From Halioglobus sp. (GTDB lineage: Bacteria > Pseudomonadota > Gammaproteobacteria > Pseudomonadales > Halieaceae), in assembly GCA_029246385.1 (NCBI GenBank), contig JAQWNG010000028.1, positions 1 through 64,000 on the forward strand: a DNA stretch of 64,000 nt. The letters are read 5' to 3'. Positions 27,931-38,123 of this stretch are shown here, one piece after another. Made by a program: the position numbers and the translations under genes. Each line of letters starts with the position of its first letter. Position 1 is the first letter of the stretch. The notes under the pieces are model-generated. The model did not search any database, was not told the origin of the DNA, and was given only the letters and a program-made list of their open reading frames with translations.

Positions 27931-28683
27931 ATGAAGGTTCTTGTTGCCGTTAAGCGCGTCGTTGATTACAACGTCAAAGTCCGCGCCAAAGCCGATGGTA
28001 CTGATGTTGATCTTAATAACGTCAAGATGTCCATTAACCCATTTTGTGAAATTGCTGTCGAGGAAGCGGTGCGCTTGAAGGAGGCCGGTGTCGCCACCGA
28101 GGTTATCGCCGTTTCCGTCGGCGAGAAAAGTTGCCAAGAGCAAATCCGTACCGCATTGGCCCTTGGTGCTGATCGAGGCATACAGGTCGAAACTGATGGC
28201 AAGGTAGAGCCGTTAGTTATCGCCAAATTATTGAAGGCTGTTGTAGATAAAGAACAGCCTCAGCTTGTAATTTTGGGCAAGCAGTCCATTGATGGCGATA
28301 ATAATCAGACAGGCCAAATGCTGGGGGCGTTAGCTAATATGGGGCAGGGGACTTTTGCCTCAGAAATTGCCGTCGAGGGAGACAAGGTGAACGTTATCCG
28401 CGAAATTGATGGTGGTTTACAGACTGTCAGTCTTAGCTTGCCCGCGATAGTGACCACCGATCTGCGTCTTAACGAGCCTCGGTACGCGTCGTTACCTAAC
28501 ATTATGAAGGCAAAAAAGAAGCAGTTGGACGTCTATACACCTGATGATTTGGGTGTTGCGGTGACGTCTCATATCACTCAGATAAAAGTGGAAGCGCCAG
28601 CTGAACGTAAGGCCGGCATCACGGTGAAGGATGTGGAAGAGTTGGTAGATAAATTGAAGAACGAGGCGAAGATAATATCATGA
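27931..28683 (+). CDS. etfB: electron transfer flavoprotein subunit beta
   Basis: Small subunit of the ETF heterodimer that carries electrons from acyl-CoA and other dehydrogenases; it binds AMP and contributes to FAD binding. The 250-residue product starts [16 protein letters not shown], has [18 protein letters not shown] and [17 protein letters not shown], and the dehydrogenase-recognition region near [19 protein letters not shown]. Stop overlaps the etfA start (ATGA), a coupled pair. Divergent from the ETF-QO gene, its electron acceptor. Confidence 0.97.
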   Translation: MKVLVAVKRVVDYNVKVRAKADGTDVDLNNVKMSINPFCEIAVEEAVRLKEAGVATEVIAVSVGEKSCQEQIRTALALGADRGIQVETDGKVEPLVIAKLLKAVVDKEQPQLVILGKQSIDGDNNQTGQMLGALANMGQGTFASEIAVEGDKVNVIREIDGGLQTVSLSLPAIVTTDLRLNEPRYASLPNIMKAKKKQLDVYTPDDLGVAVTSHITQIKVEAPAERKAGITVKDVEELVDKLKNEAKIIS

Positions 28684-29609
28684 GTATTTTGGTAATTGCA
28701 GAACACGACAACAATGATCTGAAAGTCTCCACCCTTAATGCTGTGGCTGCTGCTCAGATCATGGGCAGTGAGATTGATATTCTGGTGGCGGGAGCTAATT
28801 GTGGTGCGGTTGCCACAGCGGCTGCGGCCGTTCCAGGGATTGGCAAAGTGTTGGTAGCGGATAACGCGGCCTATGAGCACCAACTCGCTGAAAACGTTAG
28901 CCTGTTGATCGCCGAGGTTGCGGCCGGCTACGATAATATACTGGCGCCTGCTACGGCAAACTGTAAGAACTTTTTACCACGCGTAGCGGCTCTGCTCGAC
29001 GTCGCACAGATCTCTGATATTATTTCGGTAGAATCTGCTGACACCTTTCAGCGTCCCATCTATGCCGGTAACGTCATAGCCACCGTGCAGAGTGCTGATG
29101 CCAAGAAGGTAATTACAGTACGCACTACTGCGTTCGACGGCGTACCTGCGGAAGGCGGTTCTGCAGTGATAGAAGCGCTAGATGCGGTACATAACGCAGG
29201 GACATCGTCCTTTGTCGGAGAAGAGGTAGTGGTGTCTGAACGGCCTGAGTTAACGGCCGCCTCGATCGTCATTTCCGGTGGTAGAGGAATGCAGAACGGG
29301 GAAAACTTCAAGCTACTTGATGGCATTGCCGACAAGCTTGGCGCAGCGATTGGTGCTTCGCGAGCGGCGGTGGACGCGGGCTTTGTGCCCAATGATATGC
29401 AGGTCGGCCAAACCGGAAAAATTGTGGCCCCTGACTTGTATGTCGCGGTTGGCATTTCAGGCGCAATTCAACATCTGGCTGGAATGAAGGACTCCAAGGT
29501 GATTGTGGCCATTAACAAAGACGAGGATGCGCCTATTTTTCAGGTAGCAGATTACGGGCTTGTAGCCGATCTGTTTGACGCCTTGCCTGAATTGGAAGCA
29601 CAACTCTAG
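28680..29609 (+). CDS. etfA: electron transfer flavoprotein subunit alpha
   Basis: Large ETF subunit that binds FAD. The 309-residue product has an N-terminal alpha/beta domain and a C-terminal FAD domain with [35 protein letters not shown] and the AISGAIQH-type segment ([12 protein letters not shown]), all family hallmarks. Length is normal. It ends before a bidirectional terminator. Confidence 0.97.
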   Translation: MSILVIAEHDNNDLKVSTLNAVAAAQIMGSEIDILVAGANCGAVATAAAAVPGIGKVLVADNAAYEHQLAENVSLLIAEVAAGYDNILAPATANCKNFLPRVAALLDVAQISDIISVESADTFQRPIYAGNVIATVQSADAKKVITVRTTAFDGVPAEGGSAVIEALDAVHNAGTSSFVGEEVVVSERPELTAASIVISGGRGMQNGENFKLLDGIADKLGAAIGASRAAVDAGFVPNDMQVGQTGKIVAPDLYVAVGISGAIQHLAGMKDSKVIVAINKDEDAPIFQVADYGLVADLFDALPELEAQL

Positions 29610-29630
29610 GGCGAGAACGTCGTCTCTGTC

Positions 29631-29658
29631 AAAACCGGCCCCAGCGGCCGGTTTTTTT
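29631..29658. terminator. bidirectional terminator between etfA and the antiporter gene
   Basis: A perfect 10-bp stem AAAACCGGCC (29631-29640) / GGCCGGTTTT (29646-29655) with loop CCAGC and T residues through 29658. The A-run on the left makes it work on the minus strand as well, serving both convergent genes. Confidence 0.92.
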
Positions 29659-29666
29659 TGCTCAAA

Positions 29667-30836
29667 TTAATCTCGCCGGAGATGATCTGAGATTGCAATA
29701 GGGGTGGGATAGTTCAGTACGACGATATAAGACGATACTAGAAGCGTAATGATGGTAGAGGCCTGAATTAACAGCGAGGCCTGCTCGGTTATAAGTGCTC
29801 CACCTATTGCCACGTAAGCGATGAGCAAAGAGAATTCGCTTGCCTGGCCCAGCCGGAACCCTAGATCCCAACCCATGCTACGCTTTTCACTGACGCCCTT
29901 CAGCAAGTAGCGATACACGGCCGGTTTTAGGCACAGTACCATCGCGGAAAGTAACAGGGCAGGGACGAGCACCTGATGCAGCAGCGCAAGATTAAAACGA
30001 GCCCCCACTGAAAAAAAGAATAGAATTAAGAAAAAGTCACGCAATGGTTTCAAGTTGATTGCGATGTACTGCGAGATCGGACTCGTTGCAATCGTGACGC
30101 CTGCGATAAAGGCGCCGATTTCAGCCGAAAGCCCCAGAGCGCTAGCAGTCTCGGCCATTCCAAGGCACCAGCCTATCGCTAAAAGAAAAATATATTCGTG
30201 AAAGCTATCGAAGCGGGTAATCAGGGGCAGCAGCACAAAACGCACGATTAACAGAGCAACACCAGCCAGCAGGGGCAGACTGAGCAGAGAAACGGTCAGC
30301 GCGGTGCCCATGCTGTCACCTGAATTGGCGCTCAGTAGCACCATGAGCACAATAATAGCCAGAAGATCTTGCAACAATAAGAGGCCAATCATCAGCTCGC
30401 CTGTGTGTCGATGGTGGAGAATAGTCGTGGGTAACAGCTTGATGCCAATGATAGTGGACGAAAACATCATTGCCGCACCAATGACAAGGCTGTCGATGAT
30501 TGAGTATCCGAAGAAGTGTGCTACTGCAAACCCACTGAGCAGAAAGATACATGAACTGAGCACGGCAACCAGTACGGACTTTCGCAGTGTCACCCATAAT
30601 GCCTGTGGTTGCATATCTAGACCGAGCAAGAATAGAAGAAAAATAATACCCACATGCCCGATGTCTGTAAGCAGGTCAAGGTCAGTAACTAAGGATAAAC
30701 CATAGGGGCCGATGCAGGCCCCCAAGGCGATATACGCGATAATGAGGGGTTGCCGGGTGTAGAGCGCCAAAGAAGCAAATATGGCCGCTCCGGTGAATAT
30801 CAGGAAGAACGAAAAGGTGATGCTACTGAAGTCCAT
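29667..30836 (-). CDS. CPA2-family monovalent cation:proton antiporter
   Basis: Inner-membrane Na+/K+:H+ exchanger domain (KefB/RosB/YbaL-like). The 389-residue product is almost wholly hydrophobic with about 12 membrane segments; the charged LLFLLGLDM segment (about residue 70), the LLLLQDLLAI motif, whose Asp is the likely transport residue, and FFFSVGARF are typical of the family. It lacks the C-terminal NAD-binding RCK domain of KefB/KefC, so it is not gated in that way. The ion is not predictable from sequence. Single gene between etfA and the sulfite reductase operon. Confidence 0.87.
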   Translation of the reverse strand: MDFSSITFSFFLIFTGAAIFASLALYTRQPLIIAYIALGACIGPYGLSLVTDLDLLTDIGHVGIIFLLFLLGLDMQPQALWVTLRKSVLVAVLSSCIFLLSGFAVAHFFGYSIIDSLVIGAAMMFSSTIIGIKLLPTTILHHRHTGELMIGLLLLQDLLAIIVLMVLLSANSGDSMGTALTVSLLSLPLLAGVALLIVRFVLLPLITRFDSFHEYIFLLAIGWCLGMAETASALGLSAEIGAFIAGVTIATSPISQYIAINLKPLRDFFLILFFFSVGARFNLALLHQVLVPALLLSAMVLCLKPAVYRYLLKGVSEKRSMGWDLGFRLGQASEFSLLIAYVAIGGALITEQASLLIQASTIITLLVSSYIVVLNYPTPIAISDHLRRD

Positions 30837-30907
30837 TTATCTTGCGTCCGCCTTAGCTCTGATTTTAGTGTAAACAAACCCGCGGCAGATAGAAATATAG
30901 GCGCTAT

Positions 30908-31375
30908 CTATGACCGTCGGCGAAAAAGTGGCAGCGGTTCATCGATCGCAGCCTGATAGTGCTCAGTAAAATCCCTAAGGCTTGTCAGGGCCTGCTCCAG
31001 ATAGGCATCATCGGCCATCTGAAAAGAATCGAAGCCGCAGCGCTGTAGGTAAGTCAGTTGATCGCGGATAAAGTGACCACTGGCGCGTAGTTCACCCTGA
31101 TAACCATGTTCGCGGACATCACGCGCGTAAGAAAATCCTCGGCCGTCGGTAAAGACAGGGAAATTTATCACCAACAGTTCGATCTTTTCAAGGGCAGCAT
31201 ATAAGGACGCGGGCTCTTGGCCCGGTTCCAATTGCACTGCACTGCCGGTTTTGTCAGCAAGATTTTGCCATTGTTCCAAGCTGCAAATCTGGTCATGAGC
31301 TGGGGCCAAGCAGTTTGAATCTATCTGCTTCCATGCGTCATCTATGATACTGCCGTGCTTAATCAGCCTGCGCAT
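30908..31375 (-). CDS. DUF934 protein, sulfite-reductase partner
   Basis: A 155-residue soluble protein of the DUF934 family, found almost always next to CysI-type sulfite reductase or CysH and annotated as involved in sulfite reduction; its biochemical role is not established. Seen: LVINFPVFTDGRGFSYARDVRE, where the FTDGRGFS signature is the most conserved part, and FIRDQLTYLQRCGFDSFQ. Its start lies 17 bases inside the end of the sulfite reductase gene, indicating translational coupling. Confidence 0.9.
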   Translation of the reverse strand: MRRLIKHGSIIDDAWKQIDSNCLAPAHDQICSLEQWQNLADKTGSAVQLEPGQEPASLYAALEKIELLVINFPVFTDGRGFSYARDVREHGYQGELRASGHFIRDQLTYLQRCGFDSFQMADDAYLEQALTSLRDFTEHYQAAIDEPLPLFRRRS

Positions 31376-33023
31376 AGGCTCGCTCCTTAAAAGGGTGAAT
31401 CCCCACTCGGCGATAGGTATCGAGAAAGTTTTCGTCCTCTTGGCGCAATGTCACATAGGTAAAAAGGATCCGGTCGATGACCTCTGGTACGTCTTTTTGT
31501 TTAAATGACGGCCCTAGAATCTTGCCGACAGATGCATCTTTTGCCTGACTGCCACCCAAACAAATTTGATAAAATTCCTGCCCTTTTTTGTCCACTCCCA
31601 AAATGCCAATCTGGCCAACATGGTGGTGACCACAAGCGTTCATGCAGCCACTGATATTCAGCTCCAGTGGCCCGAGATCATAAACATAATCCAGGTTATC
31701 AAAGCGAGTCTGGATGGCCTCTGCAATGGGCAGAGACTTAGCGTTTGCCAGCGAGCAGTAATCGCCGCCGGGACAACAAATAATGTCAGTGAGGTAGCCG
31801 ATATTTGGCGTCGCTAGCCCTGCTGCTTGCAGTCTCTGCCAAAGTGTATAAAGGGCGGAAGCTTGAACGTCTCCCAGCACCATATTTTGTTGATGTGTAC
31901 TTCGTATCTCGCCGAAGGAGTAATAATCTGATAGCTCCGCAAGCAGCTCGAGTTGTTCCGCAGTGATGTCTCCCGGGGCAAAACCTGTCGCCTTTAGTGA
32001 TAGCGTGACTATGCGATAACCCGGTACACGGTGCTCCTGCGTGTTTCGCGTGACCCAGTTCGCGAAGATCGGGTCGCGCGCGCAGTCATGTTCGAGGTCA
32101 GACATCGCTTTCGCCCTGTCTAGTGTCAGATAGCTAGGGTCACGAAAGAATGAGCGAGCCCTTGTTATTTCTTTTTCTGTTAGAGTGGATGGCCCATCTT
32201 TTAACGCAGACCATTGTTTCTCGACCATTTCCCGAAAGGCGTCGATGCCCATGGCTTTGACCAAAATTTTAATACGCGCCTTGTACTTGTTATCGCGACG
32301 TCCGTGTTGGTTATAGACTCGCAGAATAGCTTCTAAGTAAGTCAGTAAATGTTGTTTGTCCAACCATTCACAAATCACAGAACCAATTGCTGGCGTGCGC
32401 CCCAGACCGCCACCGACAAGAATTTTAAGGCCGATTTCGCCGCTTTCATTGGCTACCAACTCGATTCCAATATCGTGATAGTGGATGGCGGCGCGGTCCT
32501 GAGTAGAGCCGCACACTGCGATTTTGAATTTTCGTGGCAGAAAGGCAAATTCAGGATGCAAAGTCGACCACTGTCGAATAATTTCACAGTAGGGTCGCGG
32601 ATCCTCCAATTCATCAGAGGCGACTCCTGCGAACTGATCTGTCGTGGTGTTACGAATACAGTTGCCACTGGTTTGGATAGCATGCATCTGCACTGTCGCA
32701 AGCTCGGCAAGGATATCGGGAACCTCCTCAAGCAAAGGCCAGTTCAACTGCACATTTTGCCGTGTGCTAATGTGTACATAGCCTTTATCGTAGGTTCTGG
32801 AAATAGAGGCCAATTTTCGTAACTGGCTGCTGTTCATGAGGCCGTAGGGTACGGCGATCCGCAGCATTGGTGCTAAGCGCTGCAAGTACAGCCCGTTTTG
32901 TAGGCGTAACGGTAAAAACTCTCCATCGCTAATCTCGCCCGCCATAAATCGTGCGGTCTGATCTCGAAACTGAGCTACGCGCTCATCAATGATCGTCTGG
33001 TCATGTTGGTCATAAACGTACAT
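31359..33023 (-). CDS. cysI: assimilatory sulfite reductase, siroheme hemoprotein
   Basis: Six-electron reduction of sulfite to sulfide. The 554-residue product has the duplicated nitrite/sulfite reductase layout, with substrate-binding RxxxR-type residues in YVHISTRQNVQ and KIAVCGS, and the 4Fe-4S/siroheme ligands Cys417, Cys423, Cys460 and Cys464 in CPGGDYC and SGCMNACGHHH. No CysJ flavoprotein gene is adjacent; with DUF934 as partner it probably takes electrons from ferredoxin or another carrier (inference). Nitrite reductase is the main alternative, made less likely by the DUF934 neighbour. The 217-base upstream gap holds no gene on this strand. Confidence 0.88.
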   Translation of the reverse strand: MYVYDQHDQTIIDERVAQFRDQTARFMAGEISDGEFLPLRLQNGLYLQRLAPMLRIAVPYGLMNSSQLRKLASISRTYDKGYVHISTRQNVQLNWPLLEEVPDILAELATVQMHAIQTSGNCIRNTTTDQFAGVASDELEDPRPYCEIIRQWSTLHPEFAFLPRKFKIAVCGSTQDRAAIHYHDIGIELVANESGEIGLKILVGGGLGRTPAIGSVICEWLDKQHLLTYLEAILRVYNQHGRRDNKYKARIKILVKAMGIDAFREMVEKQWSALKDGPSTLTEKEITRARSFFRDPSYLTLDRAKAMSDLEHDCARDPIFANWVTRNTQEHRVPGYRIVTLSLKATGFAPGDITAEQLELLAELSDYYSFGEIRSTHQQNMVLGDVQASALYTLWQRLQAAGLATPNIGYLTDIICCPGGDYCSLANAKSLPIAEAIQTRFDNLDYVYDLGPLELNISGCMNACGHHHVGQIGILGVDKKGQEFYQICLGGSQAKDASVGKILGPSFKQKDVPEVIDRILFTYVTLRQEDENFLDTYRRVGIHPFKERAYAQAD

Positions 33024-33177
33024 TTACGGTTCCTGAACCTGTTAGAGAATGCTATTGGATGGCACCACAAGGTGCGCTACTTTATCAGAAAAAAGGCACC
33101 AAAAAATAGTCATAATGTTCGCCAGATTAGATTCAATAGTAACAAGCTTATGTGGACAGAATCAGTGCGCTAAGTAC

Positions 33178-33205
33178 TTGGGATTACTGTAATTCATGAT
33201 ATAAT
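33178..33205 (+). promoter_or_regulatory. near-consensus promoter ahead of the 40-residue ORF
   Basis: TTGGGA (33178-33183) and a perfect TATAAT (33200-33205) are 16 bases apart. Transcription would start near 33212, giving a leader of about 30 bases to the ATG at 33241. No other plus-strand gene follows, so this promoter supports the small ORF. Confidence 0.65.
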
Positions 33206-33240
33206 TGGGCATGAATACTACTATTTTGCCGGAGTAATCA

Positions 33241-33363
33241 ATGTCCGATCAATTAAATTCAGAGCGCGACGAGGATGGTGTCGCCGACGCAGTTGCAGCG
33301 ACTATAGTCGTTGCCATCGCGGTCTTTGCTATGTATTTGTGGCTGTCGGGTATGCCCTCCTGA
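33241..33363 (+). CDS. small single-pass membrane protein, 40 residues
   Basis: A short ORF with an acidic N-terminal half (SDQLNSERDEDGVAD, residues 2-16), then a hydrophobic segment of about 20 residues (17-36, rich in Ala, Val, Ile, with YLWL) and a short tail GMPS. CGGAG lies seven bases before the ATG, and a near-consensus promoter precedes it. I do not recognise the family. It stands between cysI and DUF2970-metH on the opposite strand; it could be a small inner-membrane regulator or accessory subunit, but nothing proves a function. Confidence 0.6.
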   Translation: MSDQLNSERDEDGVADAVAATIVVAIAVFAMYLWLSGMPS

Positions 33364-33391
33364 CTGACTGCAGGCGGGGCTTGCGCTTTAT

Positions 33392-33622
33392 TTAGGTAAC
33401 CACCATCTGCACAACAGTGAGTACCGCACCGATAAATATAAGGGTAAATACGGCGCCGGCAGCGGCAAACACGGCGATATTACCCTGTTTGAAGTCACGC
33501 TCTCTATTCTTGCTACTTTGCACTCCTAGGCCTGCAGCAAGTACACTCCCCACAATTTGAATTGGATTAAGCTTTTTCTCATCATGCTGGGCATCGGAAG
33601 GTTTATGCCCGTTATCAGCCAT
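33392..33622 (-). CDS. DUF2970 small membrane protein
   Basis: A 76-residue protein with a hydrophilic start, then the DUF2970 pattern NPIQIVGSVLAAGLGVQSSKN followed by a basic stretch and a C-terminal membrane segment (about 50-75). Function unknown; family members are short inner-membrane proteins of beta- and gammaproteobacteria. The ATG at 33622 follows AGGAGG by seven bases. It lies 13 bases downstream of metH in the same direction and is likely co-transcribed with it. Confidence 0.78.
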   Translation of the reverse strand: MADNGHKPSDAQHDEKKLNPIQIVGSVLAAGLGVQSSKNRERDFKQGNIAVFAAAGAVFTLIFIGAVLTVVQMVVT

Positions 33623-33635
33623 ATAATACCTCCTA

Positions 33636-36600
33636 TTAATAGTTTAGATTTGGACGCAGCCAGCGCTCTATAACGTCGATAGGTTCATTTTTACGCAGGG
33701 CAAGGTCTTCCACTTGATCCTTGCCAATTTTCCCCACGGCAAAGTAGCGAGACTCTGGGTGAGAAAAGTAGAAGCCGCTGACCGACGATGCAGGCGTCAT
33801 CGCAAAGTTTTCGGACAGGCTGACATCACACACGTTTGTGGCATCCAATAGATCAAATAGTGTGGCTTTTTCAGTGTGGTCTGGACATGCTGGATAGCCT
33901 GGTGCTGGGCGAATGCCCTTGTAGCTTTCGCTGATCAATTCCTGAGGGCTCAGTGACTCGTCGCAATCGTAACCCCATAGTTCGCGGCGCACCAGGCGGT
34001 GCAAGTATTCAGTAAAAGACTCAGCCAGACGATCAGCCAGTGACTTCAAGAGGATGCTGTTGTAATCATCATGTTGTGCCTCAAATTCAGCGGCTAGTTC
34101 ATCCACACCGTGACCAGCAGTAACACAAAAGCCACCTATATAATCTTCAGCTTCACTGTTGGCTGGCGCGATGAAGTCAGCAAGAGATGCATTTGGCTTG
34201 CCGCCTTGTTTTTCTGTTTGTTGCCTCAGGTGGTGAAGAGTCGCAATGACATTGTCGCGCGAGTCATCTGCGTAGACAGCAAGTTCGTCAGGACCGGTTC
34301 TGGCGCAAGGCCAAAATCCAACAACGGCTTTCGCAGTCAATAAGTCCTCGTCTATGATGCGCTTCAACATGACTTGCGCATCCCGATACAACTCCCGTGC
34401 CTGCTCACCGACAACTTTGTCGTCTAGTATTTTGGGAAACTTCCCTGCCAGTTCCCAAGTAATAAAAAATGGCGTCCAGTCGATCGTATCCACGAGTTCT
34501 GCCAGTGGGAACTTGTCATATACTCGCGTGCCAATAAATGTGGGGCGTGGTGGGTGGTAGGTCTTCCAGTCTAGCAGCAGTCCGTTCGCTACTGCTGCCG
34601 GATAACCGATTTCCCGCTCGCGTGGCTTACGGTTAGCCACTCGCTCACGCACGACGATATACTCATCGTTAAGATTACTAACAAAATTTGCCTTGCTCGT
34701 GCCAAGCAGTTGGGTTGCAACGGCGACACTGCGCGAGGCATCGGGGACGTACACAATCACATCCAGATCGTACTGAGGGTCAATTTTAACCGCCGTATGC
34801 GCCTTAGACGTTGTCGCACCGCCAATCATAAGAGGGACATTAATCCCCAAACGTTGCATCTCGCTGGCTACGTGGACCATTTCGTCCAATGAGGGTGTGA
34901 TTAATCCGCTGAGCCCTATGATGTCGACGTTTTCATCCTTGGCGATCTGAAGAATTTTTTCACACGGTACCATGACACCGAGATCAATGACCTCGAAATT
35001 GTTGCACTGCAACACAATACCGACGATATTTTTGCCAATATCGTGTACGTCGCCCTTAACGGTCGCCATCAGTATTTTTCCGTTGGTTGCATTGCCGCCT
35101 TCTTTTTCTAATTCAATATAAGGTTGTAAGTGTGCCACTGCCTGTTTCATTACGCGGGCGCTTTTCACCACTTGAGGTAGAAACATTTTGCCGTCGCCAA
35201 ATAAATCCCCAACTATATTCATGCCATCCATCAGTGGACCTTCGATCACTTGAATAGGACGGTCAAATTTCTGCCGGGCCTCCTCTGCATCTTCAACGAT
35301 CCAAGTCGTAATTCCTTTTACCAGTGCATGCGCTAAACGTTGTTCCACGCTCTGCTCACGCCAGCTCAGATCTTCAACCCGGGCCTCGCCGCCGCCTGCT
35401 GAGCGATAGCGCTCAGCAACGTCCAGCAAACGCTCTGTACCATCATCTCGTCGGTTGAGAATGACGTCTTCTACGGCCTCACGTAAATCTTTGGGTAAGT
35501 CATCATAAACTGCCAGTTGGCCGGCATTGACAATGCCCATATCCATGCCGGCCTTGATGGCGTGGTACAAGAATACCGAGTGGATCGCCTCACGCACAGC
35601 ATCATTGCCGCGGAAGGAGAAGGAGACATTGGAGACGCCGCCGGACACTAGAGCTCCTGGGAGCTCGGCCTTGATATAGCGCGTGGCTTCTATGAATTCG
35701 ACTGCGTAGTTATTGTGTTCTTCTATACCTGTAGCGACTGCAAATACATTGGGATCAAAAATAATATCGTTGGGATTGAAATTGAGCTCTCCTATCAACA
35801 GATCATAGCAGCGCTTGCAGATATCTTTACGTCGCTGCAGGTTGTCGGCTTGACCATTTTCATCGAAAGCCATTACCACAACGGCGGCACCATATTGCTG
35901 GCACAACTTAGCTTGAGTTAGGAATTCTTCTTCTCCGGCTTTAAGACTGATTGAGTTGACAACTGCCTTGCCTTGTATGCACTTTAGCCCAGCTTCAATA
36001 ACATTCCATTTCGATGAGTCCACCATAATAGGCACTCGAGAAATATCTGGCTCAGAAGCGACCAAATTAAGGAAGGTCACCATGGCGGCTTCCGAGTCCA
36101 GCATCCCTTCATCCATATTGATGTCGATGATTTGTGCGCCATCTTCTACTTGTGCCCGCGCTATGGCGAGTGCTTCGTCATAATACCCATCAACTATTAA
36201 GCGTTTGAATTTCGCAGAGCCCGTTACATTGCAGCGTTCTCCTATATTGACGAAAAGGGTGTCTGCCTTGATCGTAAAAGATTCCAAGCCGCTCAATCGG
36301 CAGGCTGGCTCAGGCTTGGGGATTACGCGCGGCTTCGCCCCCTCGCAAGCGTGGGCGATCGCGCGGATATGGGCGGGGGTAGTACCGCAGCATCCTCCGG
36401 CGAGATTGAGAAAACCACGCTCTGCGAACTCTCGATAATCTTTCTCCATAATCTCCGGAGTCTCGTCGAATTCCCCGAAAGCATTTGGCAGTCCAGCATT
36501 AAGATGCGCACTGAAATAGCAGTCTGAGACATTTGATAAGTCTTCTATGAACGGGCGCACTTCCTGATAACGTCGACCACAGTTACTACCGATGATTAAA

Positions 36601-37328
36601 GGCCGAGAGTGTGCGACTGCATTCCAAAATGCCTCTGGATTTTGTCCTGACAATATCCGGCCGCTAATGTCAGGGAAGGTCACTGAAATCATTAACGGTA
36701 ATTCCTCCCCCTGTTCTTTGAAGACTTCCTTGACCGCAAATATCGCGGCCTTGGCATTAAGCGTGTCAAAAATAGTCTCAATCAAAATGAGATCAACGCC
36801 GCCGGCAACAAGCGCGCGAGTTGAATTGGCATAGTCGATGCGCAGGTCATCAAAACTGATGCTGCGAGCGCCGGGATCGTTGACGTCGGGCGAGATAGAG
36901 GCTGTCTTTGGGGTGGGCCCAAGCACACCAGCGACAAAGCGAGGCCTGTCGGGTGTTTTTGCAGTAATCTCGTCGGCCACTTTTCGTGCAATTTTGGCAG
37001 ATTCGAGATTTTGCTCTGAGGCGAGATGAGCAAGGTCATAGTCCCCTTGTGCGACGGCCGTGCTCCCAAATGTATTGGTTTCTATGATGTCGGTTCCGGC
37101 CTCAAGATACTGCCGGTGTATTTTGGCGATAATATCGGGCCTGGTCAGGCTAAGCAGCTCGTTATTGCCTTTAACATCTGACTCGTGGTCGGCAAAGCGC
37201 TGTCCACGATAGTCGGCTTCGACGAGGTTTTCTGCCTGTATCATCGTGCCCATCGCGCCGTCGATGATCATAATCCGCTGCTTTAGGATTTCTTCCAGTA
37301 ACCCGGGGGCGGGTTTTTGAATCGCCAT
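33636..37328 (-). CDS. metH: cobalamin-dependent methionine synthase
   Basis: Transfers a methyl group from methyltetrahydrofolate to homocysteine through methylcobalamin. The 1230-residue product shows all four modules: homocysteine domain with zinc Cys in GSNCGRR and [10 protein letters not shown] (about 1-330), pterin domain (about 355-620, NVTGSAKF and [13 protein letters not shown]), cobalamin domain with the ligand His in [13 protein letters not shown] (about 770) and the SAM reactivation domain (about 900-1230, ending with ...[12 protein letters not shown] and Y-S/F-P tail region). Start ATG at 37328 (MAIQKPAPG); the frame is open to 37421 without a better start. Requires cobalamin. 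Downstream: DUF2970. Confidence 0.97.
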   Translation of the reverse strand: MAIQKPAPGLLEEILKQRIMIIDGAMGTMIQAENLVEADYRGQRFADHESDVKGNNELLSLTRPDIIAKIHRQYLEAGTDIIETNTFGSTAVAQGDYDLAHLASEQNLESAKIARKVADEITAKTPDRPRFVAGVLGPTPKTASISPDVNDPGARSISFDDLRIDYANSTRALVAGGVDLILIETIFDTLNAKAAIFAVKEVFKEQGEELPLMISVTFPDISGRILSGQNPEAFWNAVAHSRPLIIGSNCGRRYQEVRPFIEDLSNVSDCYFSAHLNAGLPNAFGEFDETPEIMEKDYREFAERGFLNLAGGCCGTTPAHIRAIAHACEGAKPRVIPKPEPACRLSGLESFTIKADTLFVNIGERCNVTGSAKFKRLIVDGYYDEALAIARAQVEDGAQIIDINMDEGMLDSEAAMVTFLNLVASEPDISRVPIMVDSSKWNVIEAGLKCIQGKAVVNSISLKAGEEEFLTQAKLCQQYGAAVVVMAFDENGQADNLQRRKDICKRCYDLLIGELNFNPNDIIFDPNVFAVATGIEEHNNYAVEFIEATRYIKAELPGALVSGGVSNVSFSFRGNDAVREAIHSVFLYHAIKAGMDMGIVNAGQLAVYDDLPKDLREAVEDVILNRRDDGTERLLDVAERYRSAGGGEARVEDLSWREQSVEQRLAHALVKGITTWIVEDAEEARQKFDRPIQVIEGPLMDGMNIVGDLFGDGKMFLPQVVKSARVMKQAVAHLQPYIELEKEGGNATNGKILMATVKGDVHDIGKNIVGIVLQCNNFEVIDLGVMVPCEKILQIAKDENVDIIGLSGLITPSLDEMVHVASEMQRLGINVPLMIGGATTSKAHTAVKIDPQYDLDVIVYVPDASRSVAVATQLLGTSKANFVSNLNDEYIVVRERVANRKPREREIGYPAAVANGLLLDWKTYHPPRPTFIGTRVYDKFPLAELVDTIDWTPFFITWELAGKFPKILDDKVVGEQARELYRDAQVMLKRIIDEDLLTAKAVVGFWPCARTGPDELAVYADDSRDNVIATLHHLRQQTEKQGGKPNASLADFIAPANSEAEDYIGGFCVTAGHGVDELAAEFEAQHDDYNSILLKSLADRLAESFTEYLHRLVRRELWGYDCDESLSPQELISESYKGIRPAPGYPACPDHTEKATLFDLLDATNVCDVSLSENFAMTPASSVSGFYFSHPESRYFAVGKIGKDQVEDLALRKNEPIDVIERWLRPNLNY

Positions 37329-37495
37329 TGCACTGCCTTTTCTATTTCGTGTTAGCGGCTGCCATTTGTCCGCAAAAACAGCCGAGTATAATAACAGATT
37401 ATTGGCGCTTTTTACGATCAATATCAGCTAGGTATGACACTTTCAGTACAACTTTGCTATGATAGGGGAGTATGTAGCTCGGAAACGATTACCTC

Positions 37496-38071
37496 ATGAT
37501 TACTATCACTGAATCGGCACAGGATTATTTGGCAGAATTGCTGTCGAAGCAAGATGGAGCCCTCGGCGTTAGGGTGTTTATCAATCAACCTGGAACGCCA
37601 CGAGCGGAAACTTGCATCGCATACTGTCGGGAAGATGACCTAGAGGAGAGCGATGAGGTTGTAGAGTTGGCGAAATTTAAGGTCTGGTATGAGGGGCGAA
37701 GCATCCCTTTCCTCGAAGATGCCCTCGTCGATTACTCTAAGGATCGCATGGGTGGGCAACTTACCATAAAGGCACCCAACGCAAAGTTACCGAGGGTTAA
37801 TGACGATAGTCCATTAGAAGATAGGGTAAATTACGTCTTATATAATGAAGTCAATCCGGCGCTGGCGTCTCACGGAGGAGAGGTAAGTTTGGTAGAGATT
37901 ACTGACACGATGGTCGCAGTGTTGCAGTTTGGTGGAGGTTGTCAGGGTTGCAGTGCGGTAGACCAAACGCTTAAAGGTGGCGTGGAAAAAACTCTTCTAG
38001 AGCAAATTCCGCAGCTTACGGGCGTGCGAGACACTACCGATCATAGTGATACGTCACAGGCCTATTACTAA
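37496..38071 (+). CDS. nfuA: Fe-S biogenesis protein NfuA
   Basis: Carries and delivers 4Fe-4S clusters under oxidative or iron stress. The 191-residue product has a degenerate A-type (HesB-like) N-terminal domain (about 1-95) and a C-terminal Nfu domain with the cluster-binding Cys149 and Cys152 in [11 protein letters not shown]. It is divergent from metH and converges with the DAHP synthase gene. Length matches E. coli NfuA (191). Confidence 0.96.
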   Translation: MITITESAQDYLAELLSKQDGALGVRVFINQPGTPRAETCIAYCREDDLEESDEVVELAKFKVWYEGRSIPFLEDALVDYSKDRMGGQLTIKAPNAKLPRVNDDSPLEDRVNYVLYNEVNPALASHGGEVSLVEITDTMVAVLQFGGGCQGCSAVDQTLKGGVEKTLLEQIPQLTGVRDTTDHSDTSQAYY

Positions 38072-38123
38072 GCATCCCTCTGCGCACGGCCGTTATGCAG
38101 TGCGCTCATACAATAGAGTTCTA

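Noticed and set aside
37329-37495. Cobalamin or SAM-type riboswitch upstream of metH
   Set aside because: Only 167 bases separate metH from divergent nfuA; no B12-box or conserved riboswitch core is visible, and part of the space must serve nfuA.
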